A program made the translations under genes and the position numbers. Under the pieces are notes generated by a model, which worked only from the letters and a program-made list of their open reading frames with translations, was not told where the DNA came from and did not search any database. A stretch of DNA of 64,000 bases from Allorhodopirellula solitaria (GTDB lineage: Bacteria; Planctomycetota; Planctomycetia; Pirellulales; Pirellulaceae). The DNA lies in assembly GCF_007859855.1 (NCBI RefSeq), contig NZ_SJPK01000005.1, forward strand, positions 163,429-227,428, read 5' to 3'. Shown in pieces: positions 26,316 to 36,173 of this stretch. Each line of letters starts with the position of its first letter. The first letter of the stretch is position 1.

Positions 26316-26570
26316 CTAGTCGCGGAACTTCCCGCGGCGAACACAGAGGACCAACAACACGATCGCGCCAACTAATGACCCGAGCCAACCGCTCGATTGA
26401 ACGAGCGACCCGCCTTGAAATAGATAGCCCAGAGCACCCCCGACAAAGGAGCCCGCCACACCCAGCAACAGGGTCCTGAAACAACCCATCTGCTGTTCCC
26501 CGGGGGTGAGTACTCGCGCGATCAACCCTACCAAGAGTCCAAAAACAATCCAACCTATCAACCAACCCAT
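26316..26570 (-). CDS. GlsB/YeaQ/YmgE family stress membrane protein
   Basis: 84 residues with three hydrophobic segments: MGWLIGWIVFGLLVGLIARV, GCFRTLLLGVAGSFVGGALG and a last one (LGSLVGAIVLLVLCVRRG). The GWIVFG start, the TPGEQ loop and the Gly-rich second helix are typical of this family (transglycosylase-associated protein in older annotation). It is linked to envelope and acid stress in other bacteria; the mechanism is unclear. The ATG at 26570 fits family length; the upstream extension does not. It is divergent from the catalase gene. Confidence 0.88.
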   Translation of the reverse strand: MGWLIGWIVFGLLVGLIARVLTPGEQQMGCFRTLLLGVAGSFVGGALGYLFQGGSLVQSSGWLGSLVGAIVLLVLCVRRGKFRD

Positions 26571-26921
26571 GGGTGCCTGCTCATTGAGTGAAAACGATTC
26601 GACGAGGATCCAGTCTGATATGCGGTTGTCTGAGGACGCGAGTATAGCGACCTTCGCAGGATCTGACATCGGCGCCCACGGGTTCGCATTTCGTGTGCCA
26701 ACTCTCGAACGATGCTTCTACGATCGCCTCACACCTCAAACGCTGGCAGCCAATCGACCACCGTGGCTGCCGGGCGACCGATGACCGCGGCCGAGGGAAG
26801 TCACCGGCGCCAATCGTCCTCCGCTTCGCCGGCGCTGCGGGCGAGCAAATCGACTGTGCTACAATTCCGCGTCTTCCCAACCGTTTTCTCTCCGTTGCCC
26901 AGGTCCTCTGAAGAATCCACC
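26571..26921. other. Divergent intergenic region, GlsB-like / catalase
   Basis: About 350 bp between two divergent stress-related genes. It must hold both promoters. I see no clear OxyR-like or PerR-like palindrome and no gene. Confidence 0.4.
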
Positions 26922-28367
26922 ATGAAGAATGATGAACAAAAACCGACGACTACCGATGCGGGGATTCCGGTCGCCAGCGACGAGCATTCGTTGAGCGTTG
27001 GTCCAGACGGCCCCATCCTGCTCCACGATCACTACCTCATCGAGCAGATGGCGAACTTCAATCGGGAGCGGATCCCCGAGCGGCAACCCCACGCCAAGGG
27101 CTCCGGCGCCTTCGGGCGTTTTGAGGTCACCCATGATGTCAGCGCCTATACAAAAGCGGCTGTTTTCCAACCCGGTACGAAATCGGATACGTTGATCCGT
27201 TTTTCCACTGTCGCCGGTGAGCGTGGTAGCCCCGACACGTGGCGTGACCCTCGTGGCTTTGCGTTGAAGTTCTATACGAGCGAGGGCAACTACGACATGG
27301 TCGGCAACAACACGCCCGTCTTTTTCCTTCGCGATCCGATGAAGTTTCAACACTTTATCCGGTCGCAAAAGCGTCGTGCCGACAATGGCTTGCGCGATCA
27401 TGATATGCAGTGGGATTTCTGGACGCTCTCACCCGAGTCGGCCCACCAGGTCACTTGGTTGATGGGCGATCGCGGAATTCCGAAGACCTATCGGCACATG
27501 AACGGATATTCCAGCCACACGTATATGTGGGTCAATGCGGCCGGCAAGCGGTTCTGGGTGAAGTATCATTTCAAAACAAACCAGGGAATTGATTGTTTGA
27601 CGCAAGCGGATGCCGATCGCTTAGCGGGCAGCGACGGCGATTGCCACCGGCGCGATCTTTTCGACGCCATTGCGCGAGGAGACCACCCGAGCTGGACGTT
27701 GAACGTGCAGATCATGCCGTTTGAAGATGCTGCAACGTATCGGTTCAATCCGTTCGATCTGACGAAGGTCTGGCCTCATGCGGACCACCCACTTCAAGAG
27801 GTGGGTCGCCTCACCCTCGATCGCAATCCCACCGATTTCCACACCGAAATCGAACAGGCTGCTTTCGAGCCGAGCAACCTCGTCCCCGGAATCGGGGTCA
27901 GCCCTGACAAGATGCTGCTCGGACGGATGTTTGCCTACGCCGATTCGCACCGACACCGGATCGGCGTGAATTACAAACAGATCCCGGTCAACAAACCACA
28001 ATGCCCGGTGTTCAGCTACAGCAAAGACGGACCGATGCGGGTCGAGAATGTCAGCGATCCCGTCTACGCTCCGAACTCCAAAGGCGGCCCAGCTGCCGAT
28101 CCCCAGCGTCATCCCGAGTCCGCCACTTGGGAAGCCGGCGGTGAGTTCATCCGTGCCGCCTACACGCTGCGTGAAGATGACGACGACTTCGGCCAAGCCG
28201 GAACGTTGGTCCGGGAGGTCATGGATGACGCAGCGCGGGACCGCTTGGTTTCGAACGTGACCGGGCACCTTCAGGCAGGCGTCTCGCGACCCATCTTGGA
28301 ACGGGCGTTTGAATATTGGCGTAACATCGATCAAGCCACCGGTGACCGCATTGCCGCGGCATTCTAA
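26922..28367 (+). CDS. Monofunctional haem catalase
   Basis: 481 residues, the length of small-subunit (clade 3) catalases. The enzyme splits hydrogen peroxide to water and oxygen. The distal His57 lies in [16 protein letters not shown], the distal Asn130 in [16 protein letters not shown], and the proximal Tyr ligand in [34 protein letters not shown] is the usual entrance segment. I chose the ATG at 26922 because upstream codons lack family similarity. No signal peptide is seen, so it is cytoplasmic. A hairpin terminator follows. Regulation by oxidative stress is likely by analogy, not visible. Confidence 0.96.
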   Translation: MKNDEQKPTTTDAGIPVASDEHSLSVGPDGPILLHDHYLIEQMANFNRERIPERQPHAKGSGAFGRFEVTHDVSAYTKAAVFQPGTKSDTLIRFSTVAGERGSPDTWRDPRGFALKFYTSEGNYDMVGNNTPVFFLRDPMKFQHFIRSQKRRADNGLRDHDMQWDFWTLSPESAHQVTWLMGDRGIPKTYRHMNGYSSHTYMWVNAAGKRFWVKYHFKTNQGIDCLTQADADRLAGSDGDCHRRDLFDAIARGDHPSWTLNVQIMPFEDAATYRFNPFDLTKVWPHADHPLQEVGRLTLDRNPTDFHTEIEQAAFEPSNLVPGIGVSPDKMLLGRMFAYADSHRHRIGVNYKQIPVNKPQCPVFSYSKDGPMRVENVSDPVYAPNSKGGPAADPQRHPESATWEAGGEFIRAAYTLREDDDDFGQAGTLVREVMDDAARDRLVSNVTGHLQAGVSRPILERAFEYWRNIDQATGDRIAAAF

Positions 28368-28385
28368 AGCGACCCTGGTCTCACC

Positions 28386-28411
28386 AGCCGAGTCTCCCGA
28401 GAGACTCGGCT
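28386..28411. terminator. Bidirectional terminator hairpin
   Basis: AGCCGAGTC (28386-28394) pairs perfectly with GACTCGGCT (28403-28411), with an 8-nt loop that can extend by TC/GA. It lies between the convergent catalase and serine dehydratase genes. Confidence 0.75.
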
Positions 28412-28413
28412 GC

Positions 28414-29817
28414 TCAGCACTCACTGATATTGACGGCCAATCCGCCTCGAGATGTTTCTTTGTAGCGGGATGACATGTCGGCTCCGGTGCGTTTCATCAC
28501 ACAGATGACCCGGTCGAGTGACACGAAATGATCGCCATCGCTGCGCAGTGCCAATCGACTGGCGTTGATTGCTTTGACCGCTCCCATGGCATTCCGTTCG
28601 ATACAGGGAACCTGCACGAGACCTTTGATGGGGTCGCAGGTCAGCCCCAGATTGTGCTCCATGCCGATCTCAGCGGCCTGTTCCACTTGACGCGGATTCC
28701 CACCGAGGGCTTCGGTCAAGGCGCCGGCCGCCATCGAGCATGCAACACCGACTTCGCCCTGACAACCAACCTCAGCACCGGAGATGGATGCGTTTCTCTT
28801 GTATAGCGAACCGATCACCGCCGCGGTCAAAAGGAACCGCGGAATGGTTTCCGGTGTGGAGGTCGGGCAGAATCGGTCGAGATAGTGCAGCACGGCCGGG
28901 ATGATACCCGCTGCGCCATTGGTCGGTGCGGTCACGACCCGGCCCCCTGCTGCGTTCTCCTCATTCACGGCGAGCGCATAGAGGTCGACCCAGTCCAAAA
29001 CTAGCATGGGGTCGCCCTCGACCGCTGCGCTCTGCTGCTCGAGATTTTGAAGGAGCGACGGTGCGCGGCGTTTCACATTCAGGCCACCCGGCAATACTCC
29101 CTCCGTCCGGCACCCACGGTGAACACACGCCTGCATCGTCTGCCAAATGCGATCGAGTCCAGCGTGAATTTCTTCGTCGCTTCGGAAGGCGAGTTCGTTC
29201 TGGCGAGCGAGCTCGCTGATGGCAATCTGGTGCCGGTCGGTTAGCTCGAGTAAATCCCGGCCCGACGAAAATGGATAAGGGACGGTGGGCTGGGACGGCG
29301 CGCCCGCGTCTTCCGGGGCTTCATCGGATGCCCGAACAACAAAGCCGCCACCAACGGAATAATAGGTCGTTTCGCATCGGGCGGTGCTGTCGTCGGGATC
29401 CTCGAAAGCTTGAAAACGTAGGGCGTTGGGATGCGCATCGAGCGTGATGCGGCGATTGAAAATGAGATCGGTCTCTTCGTTGAACGAGATTTCCCGACTT
29501 CCTGCCAAGCGAATTCGGTGAGTGCTCCGAATCCTTTGCAGCTTCTCGTCCGTCAACTCGGGATCAATCTGGTCAGGCACTTCACCCTCGAGCCCCATCA
29601 GCACGGCGATATCGGTAGCATGCCCGCGCCCTGTGAGGGCCAACGACCCGTATAGCTCGACACGCACTCGCTGTGTTGTCTCGATCAGGTGCTGATGGGC
29701 CAGTTCGTTGAGGAACATTTCGGCGGCCCGCATCGGCCCAACCGAGTGGGAACTCGAGGGGCCAATCCCGATTTTGAACAAATCGAAAACACTGAAGTAG
29801 GGCGGTTCTGCGTCCAT
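28414..29817 (-). CDS. sdaA: L-serine dehydratase, single-chain iron-sulfur type
   Basis: 467 residues. It deaminates L-serine to pyruvate and ammonia with a [4Fe-4S] cluster. The N-terminal beta domain starts with [20 protein letters not shown]; the C-terminal alpha domain has [53 protein letters not shown] and the end [13 protein letters not shown]. The cysteines in these last blocks are the expected cluster ligands. Both domains are in one chain, as in proteobacteria. It lies 21 bp after the epimerase gene and probably belongs to the same operon, suggesting that the pathway feeds amino acid carbon to pyruvate. Confidence 0.95.
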   Translation of the reverse strand: MDAEPPYFSVFDLFKIGIGPSSSHSVGPMRAAEMFLNELAHQHLIETTQRVRVELYGSLALTGRGHATDIAVLMGLEGEVPDQIDPELTDEKLQRIRSTHRIRLAGSREISFNEETDLIFNRRITLDAHPNALRFQAFEDPDDSTARCETTYYSVGGGFVVRASDEAPEDAGAPSQPTVPYPFSSGRDLLELTDRHQIAISELARQNELAFRSDEEIHAGLDRIWQTMQACVHRGCRTEGVLPGGLNVKRRAPSLLQNLEQQSAAVEGDPMLVLDWVDLYALAVNEENAAGGRVVTAPTNGAAGIIPAVLHYLDRFCPTSTPETIPRFLLTAAVIGSLYKRNASISGAEVGCQGEVGVACSMAAGALTEALGGNPRQVEQAAEIGMEHNLGLTCDPIKGLVQVPCIERNAMGAVKAINASRLALRSDGDHFVSLDRVICVMKRTGADMSSRYKETSRGGLAVNISEC

Positions 29818-29838
29818 TGTCTACCTGCCATTGAATCG

Positions 29839-30786
29839 CTATGTGATGCCATGGGGAAACGGGTCGCCAGCTTGCAAAACGAACTGACATTCTCCGTACA
29901 CATAAGCGGTACCCGTGATCGTCGGGATGATGGTACCGGAGATGCTCGTTTGATACTTCCCGACAAAGCGGCTGCCAATGATGCTTTCTTGGACCCACAG
30001 CTCACCGGGTTGCAGTTTGCCATCGGCGGCCAAGCAGGCTAGCTTGGCGCTCGTGCCCGTCCCGCACGGTGAGCGGTCGTAGGCACCACCGGGACAGTAC
30101 ACGAAGTTTCGGCTATTGGCGTCGGGTGACTCAGGCGGACCAAAGAATTCCACGTGATCGATCTCCGCACCGCCGACACCGCCGATCCCCTGGTTGCGCA
30201 ACGCATCACGAACATCCTGTGCCGCCTGGCAGAGTTCGTTCAAATGCGGTCGAGAAAGCGGCAGTGGTGATTCTGCCAAAAAAAACCAATTCCCCCCCCA
30301 TGCGACATCGCCGTGGATGACCCCGAGACCATCGACTTCGACGGCAACGCGATGAAGCAAACGATAGCTGGGGACATTGTCTATCGAAACCTCGTTAGCC
30401 CCTGACAAGTGGAATGTAATCACGCCGACAGGCGTTTCCAATTGATGCAAACCAGGTTCAATGCGACCGGCATAGGCCATGGCTACCGCGACTCCAATCG
30501 TGCCGTGACCACACATGCCGAGGTAATCCCGATTGTTGAAGAAGATCACCGCGGCAACGCAGGACGGATCGGTAGGTGGGCACAACAGGGCACCGACCAT
30601 GGCCTCACTGCCGCGCGGTTCGGAAATCATCATGCGCCGGAAGTGATCCGCATCACGCTGCATTTGCCGCACTCGCTCGATCAACGGCCCGTCCCCTAGA
30701 TCGGGGCCACCATTGAACACCACGCGTGTCGGTTCACCGCCGGTATGCGTGTCGATGACTCTCACATTGTGATACGGCAGCGTCAT
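29839..30786 (-). CDS. Proline racemase family, probable 4-hydroxyproline 2-epimerase
   Basis: 315 residues. Two catalytic cysteines are present, Cys92 in GMCGHGTIG and Cys241 in SPCGTGTSA, which indicates a racemase or epimerase and not the Thr-containing dehydratase branch. The N-terminus has VRVIDTHTGGEPTRVV. Members interconvert trans-4-hydroxy-L-proline and cis-4-hydroxy-D-proline. The next gene upstream encodes a DapA-superfamily lyase, and such proteins (1-pyrroline-4-hydroxy-2-carboxylate deaminase) act in the same pathway. The D-hydroxyproline dehydrogenase and semialdehyde dehydrogenase are not seen here. Collagen-derived hydroxyproline would be a plausible source. Confidence 0.88.
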   Translation of the reverse strand: MTLPYHNVRVIDTHTGGEPTRVVFNGGPDLGDGPLIERVRQMQRDADHFRRMMISEPRGSEAMVGALLCPPTDPSCVAAVIFFNNRDYLGMCGHGTIGVAVAMAYAGRIEPGLHQLETPVGVITFHLSGANEVSIDNVPSYRLLHRVAVEVDGLGVIHGDVAWGGNWFFLAESPLPLSRPHLNELCQAAQDVRDALRNQGIGGVGGAEIDHVEFFGPPESPDANSRNFVYCPGGAYDRSPCGTGTSAKLACLAADGKLQPGELWVQESIIGSRFVGKYQTSISGTIIPTITGTAYVYGECQFVLQAGDPFPHGIT

Positions 30787-30820
30787 AGGTAGCAGTCCTA
30801 CTGACTCGATGATTGCTCAG

Positions 30821-31792
30821 CTATACAGAAGCGGATTCGCTGGGCGTGCTCTGAGCACCTGGCCATTTCGCCCACCAATCTTGGAACAGCCGCCACTGGT
30901 CTTCGATGAACGCTCGCTGGCTGTCGCTCATCGCATCGGAGGAGTTGAAGTGGTATTGGTATTCGGCATCTCCTTCGAGCACCATCAGATGTTTGTAGTA
31001 CAACACCAGGTCGGGACCTTCATCGAATTTGGACAGCACCGCCATGGCCGCCTCGAGTTCGAGTGCCAATCGCCGCGCCTCGACGTCACCGCTCGCTGCC
31101 AATTGGCATAGCTCGACCAAACGCAATACCTGGCGTGGCAACGCGTTCCCGACACCGGTGATCGCGCCGACCGCGCCGCAACGGACAAATCCGTGAAAGA
31201 CCTGAGTGTCGACGCCCACCATCAATGCCAAGTCGGGGTCGCCGCTGGTGATGTGCTCGGCTGCATAGCTAAGCGACTCGGCGCCACCGAACTCTTTGAA
31301 ACCAACGAGGTTGGCGTGTTCGCGGCGAAGATCAAAGAACAGATCGGATTTTGTTTGATAACCGTAGTAGGGACTGTTATAAATCACCGCCGGGATGTCG
31401 CTGGCGGCGCGCAGGATATCGCCAAAATGACTGCGTTGGGCAGCAACGGATATGCCGCGAGACAACACGCGAGGAATCACCATCAAGCCAGCGGCTCCGA
31501 CACGGTTGGCGTGTGCCGCATGCTCAATTGCGAGCTTAGGGTTTTGGGCCCCCGTGCCGACAACAACAGGAACGCCGGCCTCGACTAGACTGGCAACACC
31601 CTCCTGACGCTGGGCGTCACTGAGCAATGGCCAATCCCCCATCGACCCGCAGTAGACGACCCCGTTCATGCCAACTTCCATCAGCTCGCGGCCCTTGCGA
31701 ACGAGCGCGTCGAAATCAGGGGTTCCGTTGGCGTCGCAGGGCGTCATCAGTGCAGGGATACAACCGGTGAAAATCGGGTTGGCAGTACTCAT
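30821..31792 (-). CDS. DapA/NAL superfamily lyase
   Basis: 323 residues from the ATG at 31792. It is a TIM-barrel Schiff-base enzyme. Visible motifs are FTGCIPALMTPCDANGTPDF at the start, VYCGSMGDWPLL (replacing the usual GTTGE loop), AVIYNSPYYGY with the catalytic Tyr, and NLVGFKEFGG with the Schiff-base Lys. The altered substrate loop argues against dihydrodipicolinate synthase. With the adjacent epimerase, a role as 1-pyrroline-4-hydroxy-2-carboxylate deaminase is the best guess; other keto-acid aldolases remain possible. It is first in a three-gene run with short gaps of 34 and 21 bp. Confidence 0.85.
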   Translation of the reverse strand: MSTANPIFTGCIPALMTPCDANGTPDFDALVRKGRELMEVGMNGVVYCGSMGDWPLLSDAQRQEGVASLVEAGVPVVVGTGAQNPKLAIEHAAHANRVGAAGLMVIPRVLSRGISVAAQRSHFGDILRAASDIPAVIYNSPYYGYQTKSDLFFDLRREHANLVGFKEFGGAESLSYAAEHITSGDPDLALMVGVDTQVFHGFVRCGAVGAITGVGNALPRQVLRLVELCQLAASGDVEARRLALELEAAMAVLSKFDEGPDLVLYYKHLMVLEGDAEYQYHFNSSDAMSDSQRAFIEDQWRLFQDWWAKWPGAQSTPSESASV

Positions 31793-32084
31793 CGCTACAT
31801 TCAATTGCGTTGGAAGAGGGATCGGAGAGGCCAAAATACTCGTACAATTCGTTTGGCTGGTGGGATCGTAGACTTAAAAATGAATACAGTCTAGCGATGC
31901 GATTTTCACCGATTCGACCGAGTTCGGCGAGCTGACTGCAACGTGAAGACGACAAGAATCGCATTTCGTGAACAGATAATCTATGCTGTGTCGTTACCTC
32001 TGCTGGGAGGCGTTCCGCACCACGAGCTCTGAAAGGGCCAGCGGAGGAGGCACCCCATCATTCACTTTCCACGAGATACCATTG

Positions 32085-34445
32085 ATGCCACATTTTTTCA
32101 CGACGATCTTCCGTATGCTTCCGACCTCTGCACCGCAGCCGTCCTGGGGTCTGTTTTTACTCCTTGCCGTTACTCTCGCCGCCACGACTTCCGTTTCGGC
32201 AAGCGCCGACGACGGGGCCGGCGGCGGCGTGCTGGTGGAAGCCGAATCGCTGGATTCTGCGGGTGGCTGGAAGCTCGATACCCAGTTCATCCGTGAGATG
32301 GGTTCGCCGTATCTTTTGGCTCACGGACTGGGGACACCGGTTGCCGATGCATCCGGAACAGTTGAGGTTCCCCGGGCGGGCGAGTACCGCGTTTACGTGC
32401 GCACGAAGGACTGGGTCGCTCGCTGGGGTGCTCCGGGCTCGCCGGGGCGTTTCCAGCTGCTCGTCAATGGCGAACCGCTCGAAACAACATTCGGCAGCGA
32501 AGGGGCACAGTGGCATTGGCAGGACGGAGGCACGGTACAGATCCCTGACACGTCGGTGGATCTCGCTCTGCACGACCTCACCGGATTCGATGGTCGGTGT
32601 GATGCGATTTACCTCACGCAGTCGAGCGAGGGGCCACCTCAGGACGACTCGATCCTGCCCGCCTGGCGACGGGAGCGACTCGACATCGCCGAAGAGGTAA
32701 CCGTGAAAGACGATTACGATCTCGTCGTCATCGGCGGTGGCTACTCCGGCCTCGGCACCTCGATTTCAGCAGCGCGTTCGGGTTGCCGGGTCGCACTGAT
32801 CCAAGATCGTGGCGTGCTCGGCGGGAACGGATCGAGTGAAGTTCGCGTTTGGGCGAAAGGTGAGATACGACGTGGTAAGTATCCTCGCATCGGTGAGATC
32901 GTGGAAGAACTCGCTGACAGTGCTAAGAAATCACCGGGCACCTACGAGGAATTCGAAGATGCCAAGAAAGAGACCATTGTTCGTGCCGAACCCAACATCG
33001 ATTTGTTTCTCAACCATCATGCCTACCAGGTGGAAATGGATGGTGATCGAATCCAAAGCGTCACAGCTTTCGATACCAAAACCAGCCATCGGCTGAAGTT
33101 TGTCGCCCCCTTGTTCGCCGACTGCACGGGGCACGCCACCATCGGGTACCTAGCTGGCGCTGACTTCGACATGTCACCCGATGGGCGGATGGGAATGAGC
33201 AATATGTGGGCTTGGGATGAACTCGACGAAAAGGTTTCGTTCCCCGAAACCCCCTGGGCACTGGATTTGGAAATGCAGGATTTCCCCTATCCGCGGGACC
33301 ACCATGCCCAGTGGTTCTGGGAGTCTGGCTTCGACAAAGATGCCGTCGGTGACGCCGAAGGGATCCGCGATTGGAATCTGCGAGCTGCCTACGGTGCGTT
33401 CAATGCGATGAAGAATCGTGGCGGAGCGGCCGAGCACCAAAACGCAACAATGACGTGGTTGGCGTACATCGGTGGTCCCCGTGAATCGCGACGACTAATG
33501 GGCGATGTCCTTCTGACCCATGACGACATCATGCAGAAGAAAGAGTTTGTCGACGGCACCGTGCCGAGCACGTGGTCGGTCGATCTTCACTATCCCAAAA
33601 AGCAATATGCCGAGAAATTCCCAGACAACCCTTTCATTTCCATCGCAGTTCATGGCTCCGGTGTCGATCGAACCTTTGGGTACCCCATTCCCTACCGTTG
33701 CTTCTACTCACGCAACGTTCCCAATCTGTTCATGGCCGGTCGGTGCATCAGCGTTACCCATGAAGCACTCGGCACGACGCGGGTCATGAAGACATGTGGG
33801 ATGATGGGAGAAGTGATCGGCAAAGCCGCTTCTCTGTGCCGTCTCCATCAATGTCTGCCGCGCGATGTCTATTACAACTATTGGTCCGAATTGGACTCGA
33901 TGCTGAAACTGCCCGGTAAAGCTTATCGCGAAACAGTCGATGCGGAATTTGTCATTCCCGCCGATGCCATGGAATTGGCTCCACCTCCGGTTCCTAAAAG
34001 GGCTCGCGATGCTGCCAAGGGCATCGATCCCAAGAAGCTCAGTGGAACGGTTGTCGATGATCATGCCGCCAAGCGTTCAGGGAACTGGACGGCCGGCACC
34101 GGGTTGGAAAAATTCATTGGCGACCGCTACCTCTACAGCAGTGGTGAAAATGCCAAGATTCGCTTCGATTTCACTGCTGCTGAGGCAGGCAAATACGAAG
34201 TCCAACTCGCCTATCAATCGCACGAGAACCGTGGTGAGCAGGTCTCTGTGGTGCTACAGGTAGGAGACGAGACGGTGAAGAAGTCGATTGACATGACGGT
34301 CGCGCCGCAGATCGACGGACTATTCCTATCGCTAGGAACCGTTGACCTGGCCAAGGACCAGCAGGGCTCGGTTACGCTTTCGGCCAAGAACGCCGGTGGC
34401 CATGTGCATGCTGATGCGATCCGAGTGAGCCCCGTCGACAAGTGA
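32085..34445 (+). CDS. Exported FAD-dependent oxidoreductase with C-terminal beta domain
   Basis: 786 residues. A signal peptide (WGLFLLLAVTLAATTSVSAS) is followed by a beta-rich domain of about 150 residues (VLVEAESLDSAGGWKLD, GEYRVYVRTKDWVARWGAPG). The FAD_oxidored core starts at YDLVVIGGGYSGLGTSISAA and includes LFADCTGHATIGYLAGADFD and NLFMAGRCISVTHEALGTTR. The C-terminal 120 residues form a golvesin-like or carbohydrate-binding-like domain (GKYEVQLAYQSHENR, HVHADAIRVSPV). Substrate unknown. Its TGA overlaps the ATG of the FMN/iron-sulfur protein in ATGATG context, so the two work together, probably across the membrane. An ATG at 32115 is an alternative start. Confidence 0.85.
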   Translation: MPHFFTTIFRMLPTSAPQPSWGLFLLLAVTLAATTSVSASADDGAGGGVLVEAESLDSAGGWKLDTQFIREMGSPYLLAHGLGTPVADASGTVEVPRAGEYRVYVRTKDWVARWGAPGSPGRFQLLVNGEPLETTFGSEGAQWHWQDGGTVQIPDTSVDLALHDLTGFDGRCDAIYLTQSSEGPPQDDSILPAWRRERLDIAEEVTVKDDYDLVVIGGGYSGLGTSISAARSGCRVALIQDRGVLGGNGSSEVRVWAKGEIRRGKYPRIGEIVEELADSAKKSPGTYEEFEDAKKETIVRAEPNIDLFLNHHAYQVEMDGDRIQSVTAFDTKTSHRLKFVAPLFADCTGHATIGYLAGADFDMSPDGRMGMSNMWAWDELDEKVSFPETPWALDLEMQDFPYPRDHHAQWFWESGFDKDAVGDAEGIRDWNLRAAYGAFNAMKNRGGAAEHQNATMTWLAYIGGPRESRRLMGDVLLTHDDIMQKKEFVDGTVPSTWSVDLHYPKKQYAEKFPDNPFISIAVHGSGVDRTFGYPIPYRCFYSRNVPNLFMAGRCISVTHEALGTTRVMKTCGMMGEVIGKAASLCRLHQCLPRDVYYNYWSELDSMLKLPGKAYRETVDAEFVIPADAMELAPPPVPKRARDAAKGIDPKKLSGTVVDDHAAKRSGNWTAGTGLEKFIGDRYLYSSGENAKIRFDFTAAEAGKYEVQLAYQSHENRGEQVSVVLQVGDETVKKSIDMTVAPQIDGLFLSLGTVDLAKDQQGSVTLSAKNAGGHVHADAIRVSPVDK

Positions 34446-36139
34446 TGCGATTCCTTCGGTCGATGCTTCCTCAGTCAGCGCGGCGCGTCTTTGTACACGC
34501 GCTGCGCGTGAGCCTGTTTGCGGCGATCATCCTGTTGATCCACCAGCGATTTGCAGGCAGCTCCCTCCCGTCGACCACGCCCTCACCGATTCGACTCGAT
34601 GATGTCGTGAGACTGCTGCCCGACGCTGCGTCGTTGGGTGCTGCCAACGGGGATGGCTCTCGGAGCGTTGATGATCCTCAGCAGAATTCGATTGGGTACG
34701 TGCTGCAAACGTCTCCTCAGAGCGATCACATTGTCGGATTCTCAGGGCCGACAAATGTACTCGTCGCGTTCAATCCCGACGACGTGATCTCCGGTATCGA
34801 AATCCTCAGCAGTGGTGACACGCGAGAGCATTTAGATGAAGTCCGCCAGAGTGAAGCGTTCTTGTCCTCGTTCGATGGCATGCATCGCGATGAGGTGGCC
34901 AACTCGCCGCACGTGGACGCCGTCTCGGGCGCCACCCTGACCAGTCTGGCGATCAGTGAATCCATCATCCATCGGCTCGGTGGTGCCAAGTCATCCCTGC
35001 GATTCTCCCAACCTTTGACGCTCGCGGAGATGCAAACGTTTTTTCCCACCGCCGATCGCACCGAGCTCGATGCCGATCAATCGCGGTGGGACGTTTTCTC
35101 CGGTTCACGCCTGATAGGGCGTGTCATCCGCAGCTCACCGGCGACGGATAACATCGTCGGCTACCAAGGTCCATCGGACACGTTGATCGGCCTCGATCTC
35201 GACGGTCATGTGGTGGGATTCACCGTCGGTCAATCGTACGACAATGAACCCTACGTTGGGTATCTACGCGAAGACGATTACTTCCGAAAAACGTTCAACG
35301 GTCTTTCACTCGACGAGCTTGCCACTGCCGACCTCGCTGCCATGCAGGTCGAGGGTGTCTCCGGTGCCACGATGACGAGCCACGCGGTTGCCGAAGGAAT
35401 GGTGGTTGCCGCGCAAGAGCGGGTGAGAGCGGCACAACAGAAGACGCCGGACGCAAAATCATTTTCGCTGACCGCCAACGACGTCGGTACGCTGCTGGTG
35501 ATCGCAGCGGCAGTCGTCATCGGGTTCACCTCCCTGCGAGCGAACAAACGCGTGCGTATCGCTTTTCAACTCGTTCTGGTTTGCTACCTCGGACTCACAA
35601 CAGGAAACCTGCTCTCTCAAGCCATGGTGGTGGGTTGGGCCAAGCACGGGGTGCCCTGGCGAAACGCCGCCGGGCTGGCGATGTTGGCCATCGCGGCATT
35701 GGCGTGCCCCATCTTCACCAAGCGAAACCTCTACTGCTCCCATCTTTGCCCCCACGGTGCCGTGCAACAACTGGTGAAAGGACGGATCGGCTACCAGCTC
35801 AAGTGGAGTCGGTCAGTTTCCAAAGTCCTGCATATCATTCCAGCATTGTTGTTGGCCTGGTGCCTGGTCGTTGGGATCGCTGGCCTCTCGTTCAGCTTGG
35901 TCGACATCGAACCCTTCGACGCGTACCTGTTTCCCATCGCTGGCTGGGCGACGGTGGCCATCGCGGTGCTGGGGATCGTGGCCTCGCTGTTCGTTCCGAT
36001 GGCCTACTGCCGCTTCGGCTGCCCCACCGGACGACTGCTAGAGTACTTACGTTTCAACGCGAAAAGCGATCGCTGGACCGTCCGAGACTGGATCGCCACA
36101 GGGTACCTGATCTTGGCAATCGGGCTGTGGTTTGCCTAA
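34445..36139 (+). CDS. NosR-like membrane protein with two FMN-binding domains and CX3CP motifs
   Basis: 564 residues. An N-terminal membrane segment (VSLFAAIILLIHQRF) precedes two periplasmic FMN-binding domains, each ending in the covalent attachment motif: VSGATLTS (about 160-167) and VSGATMTS (about 305-312). Then come several membrane helices with two NapH/NosR-type cysteine motifs, NLYCSHLCPHGA and AYCRFGCPTG. Such proteins move electrons between the quinone pool or cytoplasm and a periplasmic enzyme. The usual C-terminal ferredoxin clusters are absent. The start overlaps the stop of the exported FAD enzyme, which is the obvious electron partner. The preceding GTG at 34442 is a less likely start. 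Confidence 0.88.
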   Translation: MRFLRSMLPQSARRVFVHALRVSLFAAIILLIHQRFAGSSLPSTTPSPIRLDDVVRLLPDAASLGAANGDGSRSVDDPQQNSIGYVLQTSPQSDHIVGFSGPTNVLVAFNPDDVISGIEILSSGDTREHLDEVRQSEAFLSSFDGMHRDEVANSPHVDAVSGATLTSLAISESIIHRLGGAKSSLRFSQPLTLAEMQTFFPTADRTELDADQSRWDVFSGSRLIGRVIRSSPATDNIVGYQGPSDTLIGLDLDGHVVGFTVGQSYDNEPYVGYLREDDYFRKTFNGLSLDELATADLAAMQVEGVSGATMTSHAVAEGMVVAAQERVRAAQQKTPDAKSFSLTANDVGTLLVIAAAVVIGFTSLRANKRVRIAFQLVLVCYLGLTTGNLLSQAMVVGWAKHGVPWRNAAGLAMLAIAALACPIFTKRNLYCSHLCPHGAVQQLVKGRIGYQLKWSRSVSKVLHIIPALLLAWCLVVGIAGLSFSLVDIEPFDAYLFPIAGWATVAIAVLGIVASLFVPMAYCRFGCPTGRLLEYLRFNAKSDRWTVRDWIATGYLILAIGLWFA

Positions 36140-36173
36140 TACAGTTTCAGAAACCGCCGTGCGCGACGAAGGT

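Noticed and set aside
31983-32084. Upstream extension of the first FAD oxidoreductase
   Set aside because: The 34 extra residues lack similarity and would bury the signal peptide.
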